Assembly (NCBI GenBank): GCA_949361645.1
Contig: OX442433.1
Coordinates: 5,759,516 to 5,823,515, forward strand
Direction: 5' to 3'
DNA length: 64,000 bases
From: Spongilla lacustris
Taxonomy: Eukaryota; Porifera; Demospongiae; Spongillida; Spongillidae
Made by a program: the position numbers and the translations under genes. Shown here piece after piece: positions 1 to 11,289 of this stretch (the first letter of the stretch is position 1; each line of letters opens with the position of its first letter). The notes below the pieces were generated by a model. That model was not told where the DNA came from and searched no databases. It saw nothing but the letters and a program-made list of their open reading frames with translations.

Positions 1-1411
1 TATATATATATCAGGACCCACGGTAGTGGGTCCTATGTAGGATTGGCTTCGTGGGCGTGGTTTTCGAACGAGCGTTATAAAACGGTAACGAAGCGTTGCC
101 TTTACTCGCCAGCTCGCATATAATCCATCACAAACATGACAGATATGCACATATAACGTGAGCTTCGCAAAACAGTGCCGTTTACTTGGAGTGACAAGTC
201 GGTACCAAAAATCCGCCATTTAATTTTTGTTCATCTCCTCCTCCTCCGTCGTCTTCCGTTCATCACGTATAACTCGCGACAGGAACGTCGTAAGAAGACG
301 AGATTAGCTTCAAAAAGTTGCATTTGATTTCCAAACGGGCCCTTTCATACAAATAAGACCTACAGTTGTAAGCTGGTGATGAAATGGCCGTGAAATGATG
401 CGAGCAGGTGCAATTCATTATCGGTGAAAATTCTCGGTTGCCTAGCAGTATGCAATATGACGTCACATAAGCGTCTTCATTTACTGTTGCCAGGCTACCG
501 CAATTAACGTACACAGCTAGCTAGCTGCAGACACAGGCGGTTCTAATAATTCAGCAAAGGACCAAGCCAAAGAAAACGGCTCGTTAGCAAGGTGAACTAT
601 ATAGGTAGGCCTATCAATAAAATAAAAAGAGCATCTTACCGTTAACAATGCAACTTTCATCAACCTTACCACCATGTAACAGTGTTCTTTAAGGAGGGAA
701 GGGTTCCCCCTCCCTTACCCTCCCCCATTTCATGGAGTGTTGGTTACATCCGTTATTTAGTAAAAAGATAGTGAGGAGCTCGAGGGTGAGGGATCCCTCC
801 CTCTTACATAAAGAGTCAAATTAAGCCACAAGCAATAAATAATTATTCCTTCCAACCCCAACCCCAAAACGGATTCTACGCAGTACTTCAGTGAGTGGAT
901 CAGACTAATACAATACCCAGAAACCCTTTGGCATACCATCCGGCAAAGCCTATATATGTTTACCTTAAGGTCCTACACGGCCACCTCGACAGCTGCACGT
1001 GTCACTCGATTCCGACAAATCGTGGTGGTGATACGCTGCCAAACAACAAAAGAAGCAATAGTTGTTCCTTTAAACAACACCTAAAACTGAACTAGTCCAT
1101 ATAAAGATTGCTATTTCCCACACGCTTATCTACAGCTACGTGTGCATGTATTGTTCACTGATACGCAGCAGCTGCCATTAGTAATTTGAAACCAAGCACG
1201 CGTGCGCTCCGTTAATTGCATAAAATAAAAAAGCCTTGCCTTAATATACCTGAGAGGCCTATATACTCATATTACACATAAGAGGAATCTAAGCGTCCTA
1301 TACATTGCAACGAATTAATACACTAAGCCATGATCACTCCTGGCAGAGAAAAAAAAAATTAGGGGAACAAGTAAATCAAAAACTTCTCTATCGAGAAAGT
1401 GATTGGTGGGA
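1..1411. other. Stretch without a recognised gene
   Basis: No reading frame here resembles a known protein, and frames of up to about 80 codons look like chance. The missing downstream exons of the broken receptor copy to the right would be expected here on the minus strand, but I do not find them. The only local structure I note is an 8-bp inverted repeat with a 6-base loop near positions 14-35. Confidence 0.5.
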
Positions 1412-1531
1412 TTGTTTCAGGTTTGTATTTCCTGCTATAATCATTCCTTGTATGGCAATATTATCCCAAGTAGTATAATAGATATTGCCATACAAGGAAT
1501 GATTATAGCAGGAAATACAAACCTGAAACAA
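1412..1531. repeat. Perfect 50-bp inverted repeat made from a receptor exon
   Basis: Positions 1412-1461 are the exact reverse complement of 1482-1531, with a 20-base loop between them. The right arm is the third (TM2) exon of the broken receptor copy on the minus strand, including its splice acceptor. The left arm is an inverted copy of most of that exon and acceptor. The inversion joins just after the exon end, so the splice donor seen in the intact paralogue (position 11518) is gone here. Confidence 0.9.
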
Positions 1532-2210
1532 GACAATTAAAATTTAGGAAATTGATTTACATTGATTACGCATACATTTTCTCCCGCCATACATAGGAAG
1601 ATATTATCCACACAGAAGTCCAGATATTGAAGACATAATTAGAATTATGTAATCAATGTATGAATCTTCGCTTGTAAACAATTTCAGTTTGTCACACAGT
1701 GGTCTACATGTTCCATTGATCAAGATGAACTGGTCACTGCAGTTCACCATTACTGAATCAGATGTCATTGTTATTGAAGAATTAATAAAGGGATCACTTC
1801 TAAAAAGTGGTAAACTAGTAAATGACAGAATGCAAATAAACAGCAGACCTTGTTCTGTATTTGGAAGGCTTTCACAATTTGTAAATTGATCCTTAAAAAT
1901 ACTCAATGCCACCTGCCACTCATTTGTGCACACATCTGTACTTAATAGTAAACATTGCTCTCTGCTAACTGTTACATTGGCACCACACAGAGGGAACAGG
2001 TATAGCAAATGTGATACACATGCTTGAGAGGCTCCAAGTACTGTAAGGCCATTCTTGATGAGCTGAGCAGTGTTCTCATTGGGCTCTTGGTCCACGTCTC
2101 CCTCAATGGCAATAGAGCTATCATTGCATGACACACCACAGTTCTGGGTTTGATATAACACTTGCAGGCACGTTGATTTATTATACATAGAACATACCAT
2201 TGTGTTGGAA
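1467..2210 (-). pseudogene. Broken copy of the Frizzled-like receptor (first three exons)
   Basis: This is a partial paralogue of the receptor at 8777-12361. Three exons align with it: a cysteine-rich-domain exon (2210-1849), a TM1 exon (1799-1576) and a TM2 exon (1522-1467), with splice sites at matching places. Against the intact copy it has several lesions. A 15-bp in-frame deletion in the cysteine-rich domain removes one cysteine of the C-x5-C-type core. A 4-bp deletion near the start of the TM1 exon and a 10-bp deletion near its end both shift the frame, giving early stops. The donor of the TM2 exon is lost in an inverted repeat. Exons for TM3-TM7 are absent. It cannot encode a full receptor, although it could still be transcribed. 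Confidence 0.85.
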
Positions 2211-2213
2211 CTG

Positions 2214-3462
2214 ATCTGGAAAAAAAAAATCTTTATAATAGAGAAGACAATAAATTCAATTGGTCTACTTACTACCTATGAATTAATAATACTGTCGTGT
2301 TGTGCATTGTACAATGGGATACATGCCTGTGAAACGGCTACCATGGAATCCATTCAGGTATGTAGGTACAGATATTAACAGATCGGTAGGAAAGTATGAA
2401 TTTTCGGAGGAAGGCAGAGTTTGGCTGTGCAATTAAGTATGACTTAAGAAATTCCGATTTGAAGTGTTGTGAATACAATTATTATTTTTAAAAATTATCT
2501 GCCGATATACATGTACCGTAGTTCCATCAGAACTTTATAGCGAGCGTATTTGTAGAGCCAGCGAGAATTACTGGAATGTAATATCCAGTATTGGAGTATC
2601 TCATGCACTACGCTTCTATATAAAAATTGCTAATATTGTTTACACACTGACAAACAGTGCATAACTTGCTAGTTTATGATAAATATTTGATTGGACTTTT
2701 TTTTTAAATTGGTTTGGGGTATCCGAATATTGTTTATGCATCATCTCGCATGAAAAAAAAAATAAGACCACAACTGATCACGTGACTTCCTGACTGTCGT
2801 TTTTAGTAACTACCCTAAATAAGTAGCTTTTAGGCACCTTTACATGCTGTATTACGCTGAAAATCGGTGTGTAAGTGTAGCGTGGTCCCTTAGATAAAAC
2901 TACCCAGTCCGATTTAGAATGCGGGGTCGGACCAGAGACGTGTGGATAATTTATATTTTGATATACTAATGCACACGACAAAAACTTACCTTGCCAGCAC
3001 GGGTTTGAACACCGTCAAAACCGTATCGTGCATGGCTCGATTGTGTTGCGTATATAACTAAAATGCGTTTAATTCCTTGTTTCCTTACTTTTTTTACTCA
3101 ATTGCTGTCTACAAATCCTATAACGTCATCAATTTTATATTTTTATTAAATTTTTATATCTTGAGCACTGCCTGCATCACTAGCATAGATGCCTTCAAAG
3201 TAAAGATGGATTCTTTCCATGTCGGAACATTTCAGCGAATAAAAACATGCATTGCTGGTTCTCTAGGGCACAACCATCCGAGTTGCCCTCTCGCGCGCTA
3301 TAGCGCTTCAAACTACTTTCATGCAATGACATGCATGCAACCTCCATCAACTAGCATGTCGAGGCTCTCCATGCATTACCCTTCACCTTTATGTCTGCAG
3401 CATGACTATAGCTATAGAACGCAGACCTGCCTGCATGGTGAGGTGTGTTGCTGTTGCTATTG
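2214..3462. other. Stretch without a recognised gene
   Basis: No coding or RNA feature recognised. A plus-strand frame at 3077-3610 is open for 177 codons, but its composition is that of AT-rich and CATG-rich non-coding DNA, and it runs into the start of the duplicated block. Confidence 0.45.
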
Positions 3463-4820
3463 CGCATGCATGAACAGCCCGGCACCGCTCAATGTTCCAC
3501 GGATATTATTAATTGCATGCTGCATGATTTGTACCATCTGTATATACCCTATATACGAGTACATTGTATATCACAGAAGACCACTGATTCAGCATATAGC
3601 TATACGCTAGCTTATTAACTATAAGATGCATAACAATGACTACTATTAATATTCATTATAACTTATCTCACATACCTTATTCGAGGAAGATAGGCAGTCA
3701 TACAAGTAGAAAACCACTAGTATCGCCTAGCAAACAGCTACAATGCAACACTTAACTGCGATGTCAATACATCGTCCACCGATCATTCTGCAAACACATG
3801 CACTATACAACTAAAATGTTCAGAAGTGCATGCATCAGTGTTTATAGATGCATGTGTGGCTATGGGGTATTACTATAATAATTATGCGGAACGGAAGCGT
3901 TCAGTTACGCAGACTAAAATGCTGAACGGTATATAGTACATATACACATGCACGGCTTTGGAGCAGTCAGTGTATATCTTCAGCAGCGCGTAACAGGTGA
4001 CACGGCACTGCATGAGGCATGCATATATTATAAGGCCAGGCAAATAACAACATATATAAGGCCGCACATTTTACAATTAATTTTTGAAAGTAATACTGCG
4101 TTCTTAACATGGGAATCAGGATTGATGATGAGGCATTTACTGGTGAGCATAAGCAAACACTGTACAAAGTGTTGTACGAACTTCATGCACTATCAGCTGA
4201 CGATGTAATAATATTAAAGGCAATGCACTGTACCACTAAATATACTTACACACACATATATATGATAAACTTATTCTTGTATGCTGGGAAGTCCTATGCC
4301 ATCAACCATGTCCAGTGCACTCCTCGATTTTACACTCGAATTACTAAAAGCTTGGTAGGTGTGGTTACAAAGTATACATGTACCTCGGAGATAGATGCCA
4401 CTCGTTACCTGTGCCAACTCGGCCGGAAGTGACGGGGACGCAAAAGCCATAGTCGGATCCTGAACAGAGGGCATATATACTGCGTATAACGTATACACCT
4501 GGCTTTGTTTGCATGACTGGCAACAAGGCCAGCAAGTGTTTTCAAACTATATTGAAGCCAGTGCATGTATACATGCATGCACAACAGCACCCGTACGCGT
4601 ATATGGTGCAAAGCCGGCAGAATTGGCTTGGTAGTTGGCAGCTGTATGCGGGCCACGTAATCGAAATGTCCAATTATGGAGAAGGCAAATACCACGGCCT
4701 AGGAAACATCTGGCTATGGTCTACACTAGCAATGAGACCCTGTTGAAGTTTGCCGCATGCATGCACATTATATTATCATCGCAAATTTTCGGGCCGGATA
4801 AACAATAGCGTATCTACGTT

Positions 4821-4851
<31 letters not shown>

Positions 4852-5149
4852 TATGTTATTCCTGCATGAAAACATCGGTCCGCGTTTGGATTTGCTGTCT
4901 CTGCCCCTTCGTGTTTGTAAGCAACTCTTAACCGTGTATATATCCTATTCGATAAGTTATTGGTCTTCATAAGAACTTTGAGTCCTCATGCAGTGATCAC
5001 TTCGTTCACTTTGATCATGATGATCCGCAACACATTATAGCTATAATCTTCCTTGCTTCCATTCAGCGTATCGTAACTAGTTATCTTCCTCCGGGTGTCC
5101 TGCTTCATAGCTCAATATCTATTTATTCTGATGCATGCATGCAACTGAT

Positions 5150-6100
5150 AATGATAAAATGAATGAAACATTTCTTTTGTGCACAGCCTGCACTTCAAAA
5201 GGGAGCCCAATTCCTTCCTTGTTAAGATTTCACACTTTTTTTTATTGCAGCAGCAACATTGGATCGTTCTACCAACTCGTGGCATTCGGCAGCTGCAGGA
5301 GATCTCTCGTGTACGTGCCACCTCTGAACCGGCATGTTGAACATTAATTCCTATACAGATGCTCGGTGAAGTGAGGAGACGTTTGGGCAAGGCAAATGGC
5401 TTCTCATTGTGCTGACACAGTATTAATTGAATACTGAAACAGAGACTGCATGGTGGCAAATGCAATTGCGCGCATCCATATATACAGTAATACACATCAA
5501 TGACATGCATGCAAAATTGTTTTTAAAAATTGATCTGCTGCTAGTACATGTAATAGGGATTGGTAACGGCTGTCATACACATTGGCTGCTGATGCTGGCA
5601 GGCCATACAGACCAATTGTGGATAGTGCCCGCATAGATATTGGTGATTCCAATATCTATGGTGCCAGCCACTGCCAGGTAATGTTTTGTACCCATACGTG
5701 TAACCCCCCCCCCCCCCCCCTTCGCCCCCACCCAAAAAATGGCTCGTGTTTGTAAACGAGCGTATTGTCGTAATCTCGAGCGCTGCTGCGCGCCATTCTT
5801 CAAAGTCCTGTTAGAGTACCGTTTGTTTCCAAAAATGTTGAAGCAGGGTATTTAATGATTACGACAATACGCACGTTAATTAATTTAAACTTTTTTTTTT
5901 TTTTTTTTTTTGTGGGACACGTATACTCTGCGGCATTTGAATTGGATGCATGGGCTAGCTCACTTATAAGAACATCAAACAACACCTGAGTTCCTATTGT
6001 AGTATTTTGAAATCCTGCTGCTCCAACAACCCCCTATAAGAATGCTTTGAGCTCGATTGATGACGGCGTCATAAAGCCATTCAGTACTGAATAAGATAGT
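5150..6100 (-). pseudogene. Decayed Ulp1/SENP-like (C48) protease with PHD-like finger, copy 1
   Basis: Read on the minus strand, fragments in shifting frames keep the motif order of a Ulp1-type protease. EWLYDAVINRAQS at 6082-6044 matches the family's WLxDxxINxAQ opening. A GFQNT-like stretch follows near 6030. A His-Tyr-Leu-Ala and STIG region with a VYDS motif lies at about 5690-5570, carrying the expected catalytic His and Asp. MRSHL lies at 5407-5393. A C-x-C-R-M-P cysteine cluster, resembling the start of a PHD-type finger, lies near 5310. The catalytic Cys region (DCG) was not found. Frame changes, stops and a small palindromic insertion (near 5633-5660) show that it is dead. C48 proteases fused to such fingers are common in sponge and cnidarian mobile elements; that assignment is inference. 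Confidence 0.55.
5633..5660. repeat. Short palindrome inserted in Ulp1 copy 1
   Basis: The sequence TAGATATTGG-TGATT-CCAATATCTA is a near-perfect palindrome. It lies inside a roughly 50-bp insertion that copy 2 lacks and that interrupts the His-containing motif region. Confidence 0.6.
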
Positions 6101-6499
6101 ACTTCTTATCTCTTTCGGATATCCACCGAATACCTTATAGTTGCAGCCATGCCTGTAGAGGTCAAATTCAAGAATTAAAATAAAATAAAATGCACTATAA
6201 CAACTATATGAAGGATTATAACTGCCGGTCGGGACTAATGTTGATCGAAACACGGTGCTATATTTAATATTTAAAATAGCATTCCATGTAAATCAACATG
6301 TACACATGCATACAGATAGTAGTAAGAATATACAGGTGGCATATAGTATATCTTACCCTTCGCTGGTCAGCAGGACTTCATTTCTGTTTTATTCCATGCA
6401 TTGTTTTCTATGTCATATAAATATTCACATATAGTGCATCCAAGTCGGAAGGTGACATATAAACAGTATGCCTCCTTTATATTTATTGATTTTATTTTG

Positions 6500-6535
6500 C
6501 AGGTCTTTATCCTAACCTTAACGCTAACCCTAAGT
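6500..6535 (-). repeat. Interstitial telomere-like motif, copy 1
   Basis: On the minus strand the sequence reads as degenerate TTAGGG/TTAAGG units. The better-preserved version, with two perfect TTAGGG units in tandem, is in copy 2 at 17734-17762. It may be part of the duplicated element rather than a former telomere. Confidence 0.5.
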
Positions 6536-6639
6536 TCCACTTCTTCAGCAATTCTTTAATCATTTTGATAGGTTACACTTTTCTTGAATTCCATGAAGCT
6601 TTCATACAACCTATCATTACACATGACAAAGTCACCTGG

Positions 6640-7000
6640 CACCATGCACTAACCTCTATATTAATGAGTCTGTAGCCATAATCAGATCTCCACTTAGTGC
6701 AAATTCATGATCACCTTCATTAAAATGTATACCTGAGGGCTGTGAGACAAAATAAAGTATTCACATGTAGTATGATTATAGCTTACATCAATTGTAAATT
6801 CATCAGTAGCAGCACAACATGACAACATATAGCAGCAATAAATGGAAGAGTATACTGGTCATCAAGAGCAGAATTAGCTTTAGTTGTCAGTAGTGAGACT
6901 ACTGTAATTAGTTATGCCATGTATTGCTACATCTTCATCTTGCTTGTAACCTGTCACCTCCTTTGAGATCTCCTTCAAAGCACTTTTTTGTGTTCCTTCC
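6640..7000 (-). pseudogene. Exon-like remnants upstream of Ulp1 copy 1
   Basis: Two minus-strand stretches correspond to the more open version in copy 2 (17860-18190). Here they carry stops: the upstream piece has a small indel causing an early stop, and the downstream piece ends ...MATDSLI then stop. They probably belong to the same element or gene as the Ulp1 remnant. No function recognised. Confidence 0.35.
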
Positions 7001-7055
7001 TCATTTTGAACATCATCAGGCAATGCAGTACTTTATAAAGTCAGTGTTTGAATAC

Positions 7056-8776
7056 AATGGCGTAGGGGGGGGGGGGGAGGGGGGGGGGTTGGGGGCCCCG
7101 ACCCCTTTCAGACCCGTAATGAATAATATTAACATTCACTAATTGTAAATTCCGAACAAAGAGTAAAGCCAAAAGGCGCTTCCACACTAGCAAGGCAAAA
7201 AGGCAGACCGAATCGCACATTAATCGTAATCGTAATTACATGCATGTATATATTTATTAACCATACTTTGATAAATTCATACTTTCATGTACTTGCGTAA
7301 CGTCGTGTGCATTTGTTTCATTGATGACAGACAGGCAAGACCATCTAAAAAGGCTAAATTAAAAATATGATCTGCAGAGGCTCTGTGTCTCAGTGTCGTA
7401 TTTTCTAAATGAATGGACTGTGAGTCAGTTCTATACGTACTATATTTTTATTGCACTTTTTTTTAATATGTAATTGGCATTTGTACCATTTATTACAAAA
7501 ATCTAAACTATATACATACAAGTCACGAAAATGATGCCGATCGAGCCAGGAGGGCTCGGGCATTTTGCCTCATCAAAACAGTGCCGAGGCGACAATATAT
7601 TGCATTTAGCATTTCAGTATTGGATGAGTGGGAGTAGATGGCCAAACCGCCTAGCAATTCTTGAGAATGCGTAGTTTTCATTTGGAGTGTTTTACAACGC
7701 AAAAAGTGTTGGCTTCTGGGGCTCAGCCACAGACCCCCATGGGGAAGCTTATAGCGCTCCCCCATACCCTCTAGCTGGGCGGGAGTGGTGCCCCCCTCCC
7801 GCTCCCTCCCCAGGGCGGCTCCGCATACACGTCCGCGCGCCTTTATTTACAACCGGACCACTTTTTGTACGGCGGCGACGGGCCTGCAACTGTACATGTC
7901 TAAAATAATAAGCAAAATAGCTGCTTTACTGATGCTAACGGCGATTCTAAAAGATAAACTTCAACGTGCCTCGTAACTACCCCGTTGAAGTTAGCCACAC
8001 ATTCCTCAGCTGCACATTCCTAATGAAAAAAATTAACATTCCACAAGCGGCGGCCGTTCTATGCGCGCCATAGTGGATATATCCGGATACAAACGTAACA
8101 CGGGCGGTTCTGAAACGCTGGACCAAATGAGGACGTAAGTGTACACGTGTACATGCACATGCTGATAGCTACAACTGTGATGGCCTACAATACTATTCCA
8201 TCACACGGTACGGTGTTTCGTGATGGCATATCTTAGCACGAGGTATGTCCTTGGCCCCTCCCACGTTAAGACCATGGCTAAGTCCCGTGATGGCCTACTA
8301 TTCCATCACAGGGTGCTTCATGCACAACACAAACAAACCAAGATGCCAGTATACCTGCACGAGTCGGATTATGACAGAAATATCACACATGGCCCACTTG
8401 ACATATGTGAGCACAAGGGTCCCTTGATAGCCTACCAGGGTGCTTCATGCACAGCATAAAGATGCCAGTACACCTGCATGACAGAAACATCACACATGGC
8501 CCATTTGACATATGTGAGCACAAGGTATGGGCTTGGCCCCTCCCACTTTAGGACCGTAAGACATACATGTATAAGGATGGTAATACATGCAAGTCTGACA
8601 GATTATCGCTACAGCGAGCGTGATTGTACACATGATCTCGTAACACAATATAGGCTAAGATAAGTTCATACGTAGAACTGTGTGTATGTATTGTAATTCC
8701 AATCACATTAGCCCATCCACAGACACATTATTGCTGTACAGTTAATAGCACTTTCCAAAGGTGCTGTCAACTTGAT
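7056..8776. other. Stretch without a recognised gene; G-rich and C-rich tracts
   Basis: No gene recognised. The block break at 7055 is followed by long G runs (7063-7090). A GC-rich segment with runs of C and inverted pieces lies at 7730-7870. A direct repeat of about 119 bp occurs at 8338-8560 (shared words at 8340/8459 and 8395/8500), with a third partial unit at 8228-8275. These look like eroded repeats or transposon ends. Confidence 0.45.
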
Positions 8777-11218
8777 CTATCTCTGAGATTGAGTTTGCAT
8801 ACTATATTCAATTATGCTCTTTGTTGCAGTAACATCTTTGATGCCAGCCTGCAAATGAGCACGTAGGGACGACCAAAGATGGGCAAACTTCTGCTGTATT
8901 GCTCCAAAGTTCACAATGTATAGCAGATGCACAGCTGGATAAACTCCAAGACATACATTTGTTGTAATCCATATTTTACCAGCTGCCAGAGAGTCCAATA
9001 CTTCTTTTATGCTGTCACATTTGGGGTTTGTACCTGTTGCCTCACATGCAAAATAGTTCACAAACCCTGCAATAAGCTTATCACTATTTTTAGCAGTGAC
9101 AGTGGTTGCTGCTGTCATTGTTGATCGAAGAATTGCTAAATAGCAGAGCAGAAATAGAAGCTTTAGTTCTGTTATTGGGAAAGTTTCTGCATTGGAATTT
9201 TTCCACCTCTTGAATTTCAGCTGAAATATAAAAACATGTACACAATTCAACACTATCAATGTAGATGTGATACCTTGATAGTAGTCATGAACATGATGAT
9301 CAATAAAGGTCCACCACTAGCAACAATTGTACTATACACAAAAGCAAACGAGTAGTATGCAGCATCTGGATTCTTAGCAAAGCAAACAGGTTGTGGGTAA
9401 AGGGCGGTCAAATATCCTCCAGTTGAAACTGCTGCAATTACAGGAATGCACGGCAGCAACACGGCCAAGAGCACTACTGTGAGATGGATTGCTTTACTTT
9501 TTCTTTGGATGCCTCTGGAATAGAAAGGAAATTGTGTTTTCATGAAAATCACACTCACGTGACACAACCAAAGAATGTCAATCTGAATAATTGAGTAGGT
9601 GAAGAGAACTCCTGTGAAGATGCACAAAATGCATTTAAATTCAAGTAGCTTGTTCATACATATAGAGTGCAATCATTATAATTTATGCCATCTACAAAAA
9701 AAAAAACAATCATCTGCACACATGTACATACAGTACCGGCTTACACATTGCTACAGTTTGCACATCCCACATTGCAGGAAAATGCTATTCTCATTAGAAG
9801 GTAGTTTATGCTAATGTTGCAAGGGAGTATCATATATGTACTGTGTGTTTTGCATTGCAGCTCTGAATCGATAACCTGCGATACATAACTAAAAAGTGTT
9901 CTACAACTTCTTCAACCTGCATTGCTGTTCTATAGTTCATTAGCAAACAACTCAAATTAAATTATGATGGGGATTAATTAAAGCAATCTGCTGTTCTCTG
10001 TGCAGCTAATATTTATATACATTGTAGCGCACACATCAAGGTTTCACCCACTTAAAGAAACTAGTTTGTGGGTATTGTAACGCATAACACACCTTTGTGC
10101 ACACTCACAGATAATCAAAACATGCACATCATCTTAACCAGCATAGAAGTGCACTTTATATATCTTTTTCTGTTATTCTGTGTGCTATTTCTCTTATTAT
10201 CCTTGGTTGCAAGCATAATGATAGGGAGAATTTGGTGAGTTAGATGCGAATAGCATTAACGATATCTATGATGATTTTGAATTGGCCTAATGCACACAAG
10301 GTATTGAGACTGTTGTTTCATTGTAATCTGATACTTAAATTTGGGAGGCTAGGAACTAAAACTTATTCCATGAATGTGTTATTGCCTATAGTATTCACCA
10401 ATCAAATTTTTTGATGTTGTCTTGTTCCTCCCGGTGTACATGAGCTTCTGAGATAACTAATACACATGGAATGGTGCCAACTGCTCCATGTGTATGCATT
10501 AGCACAATGATTATCCGAACACTCCTGGAATTGCTTTGGTGGTTCAAATTTTGGATCCATAACTGCTGAAAAGTTCAACAGGTAGTCCATGAACATGAAT
10601 CAGATTCTTACACCAAGTGATGTGCGCGCCAGTACTGTACATGTACATGTATGTACACTGGATTGGTGGTTTCTTAAAATCCAGTAGTTTGCTTAGTTAC
10701 CAACGATTAAATCTCAATTAATACTTATGTCATTTAATAATTATATACTTAACAATTATTTTGCTCAACAGGTGTAAGAAAAGAATATGCAGAAATATAA
10801 ACACCTTGATTCATGCCACTTTTTCACTCCAGTAGCAATAGAGACTACTGGAATGTTTGGACCAAGGACAACTGAGCTCCTTAAAGAGTTGAACCATCAG
10901 TCTAGTGAAGCCAACCCCTTTGCATACCTTACCCAGAGACTATCAGTTGCCATCCAATGGGGCAATGCAGCTTCCGTGTTGGGGACAATGAAGGTGGACA
11001 GTGAAGATAAAGAGTTTTTTGTATAAGTTTTGTTGTATTGTTTTATTGTAATGTTATTAATAATTATCGTAGTATAAATTTAGTGTACTCAACTTGAGCA
11101 ATTTCAGTTGAAATTTCTATTTGATAAACCCAAAGAAGGTTAATTACAAATAGATGGTGCTTCTGTTAGATTTACTCGGTTCCTTTTTCTCTCCAAATGT
11201 AATAGTAGTATACAAACA

Positions 11219-11289
<71 letters not shown>

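Larger units (their letters stand above)
3463..7055. repeat. Duplicated block, copy 1
   Basis: This block aligns in direct orientation with 14789-18272, at an offset of about 11.2-11.3 kb. Matching landmarks include 3472/14798, 3650/14960, 4109/15421, 5135/16420, 6046/17282, 6510/17737 and 7018/18235. The copies differ by many substitutions and small indels, so the duplication is not recent. Copy 1 has a run of 29 C at 4823-4851 where copy 2 has only a few. Together with the receptor copies to the left of each block, this looks like one old tandem segmental duplication with a unit near 11 kb. Confidence 0.85.

Noticed and set aside
3077..3610. 177-codon plus-strand frame
   Set aside because: Low-complexity composition, no family resemblance and no conservation in the paralogous block over its 5' part.
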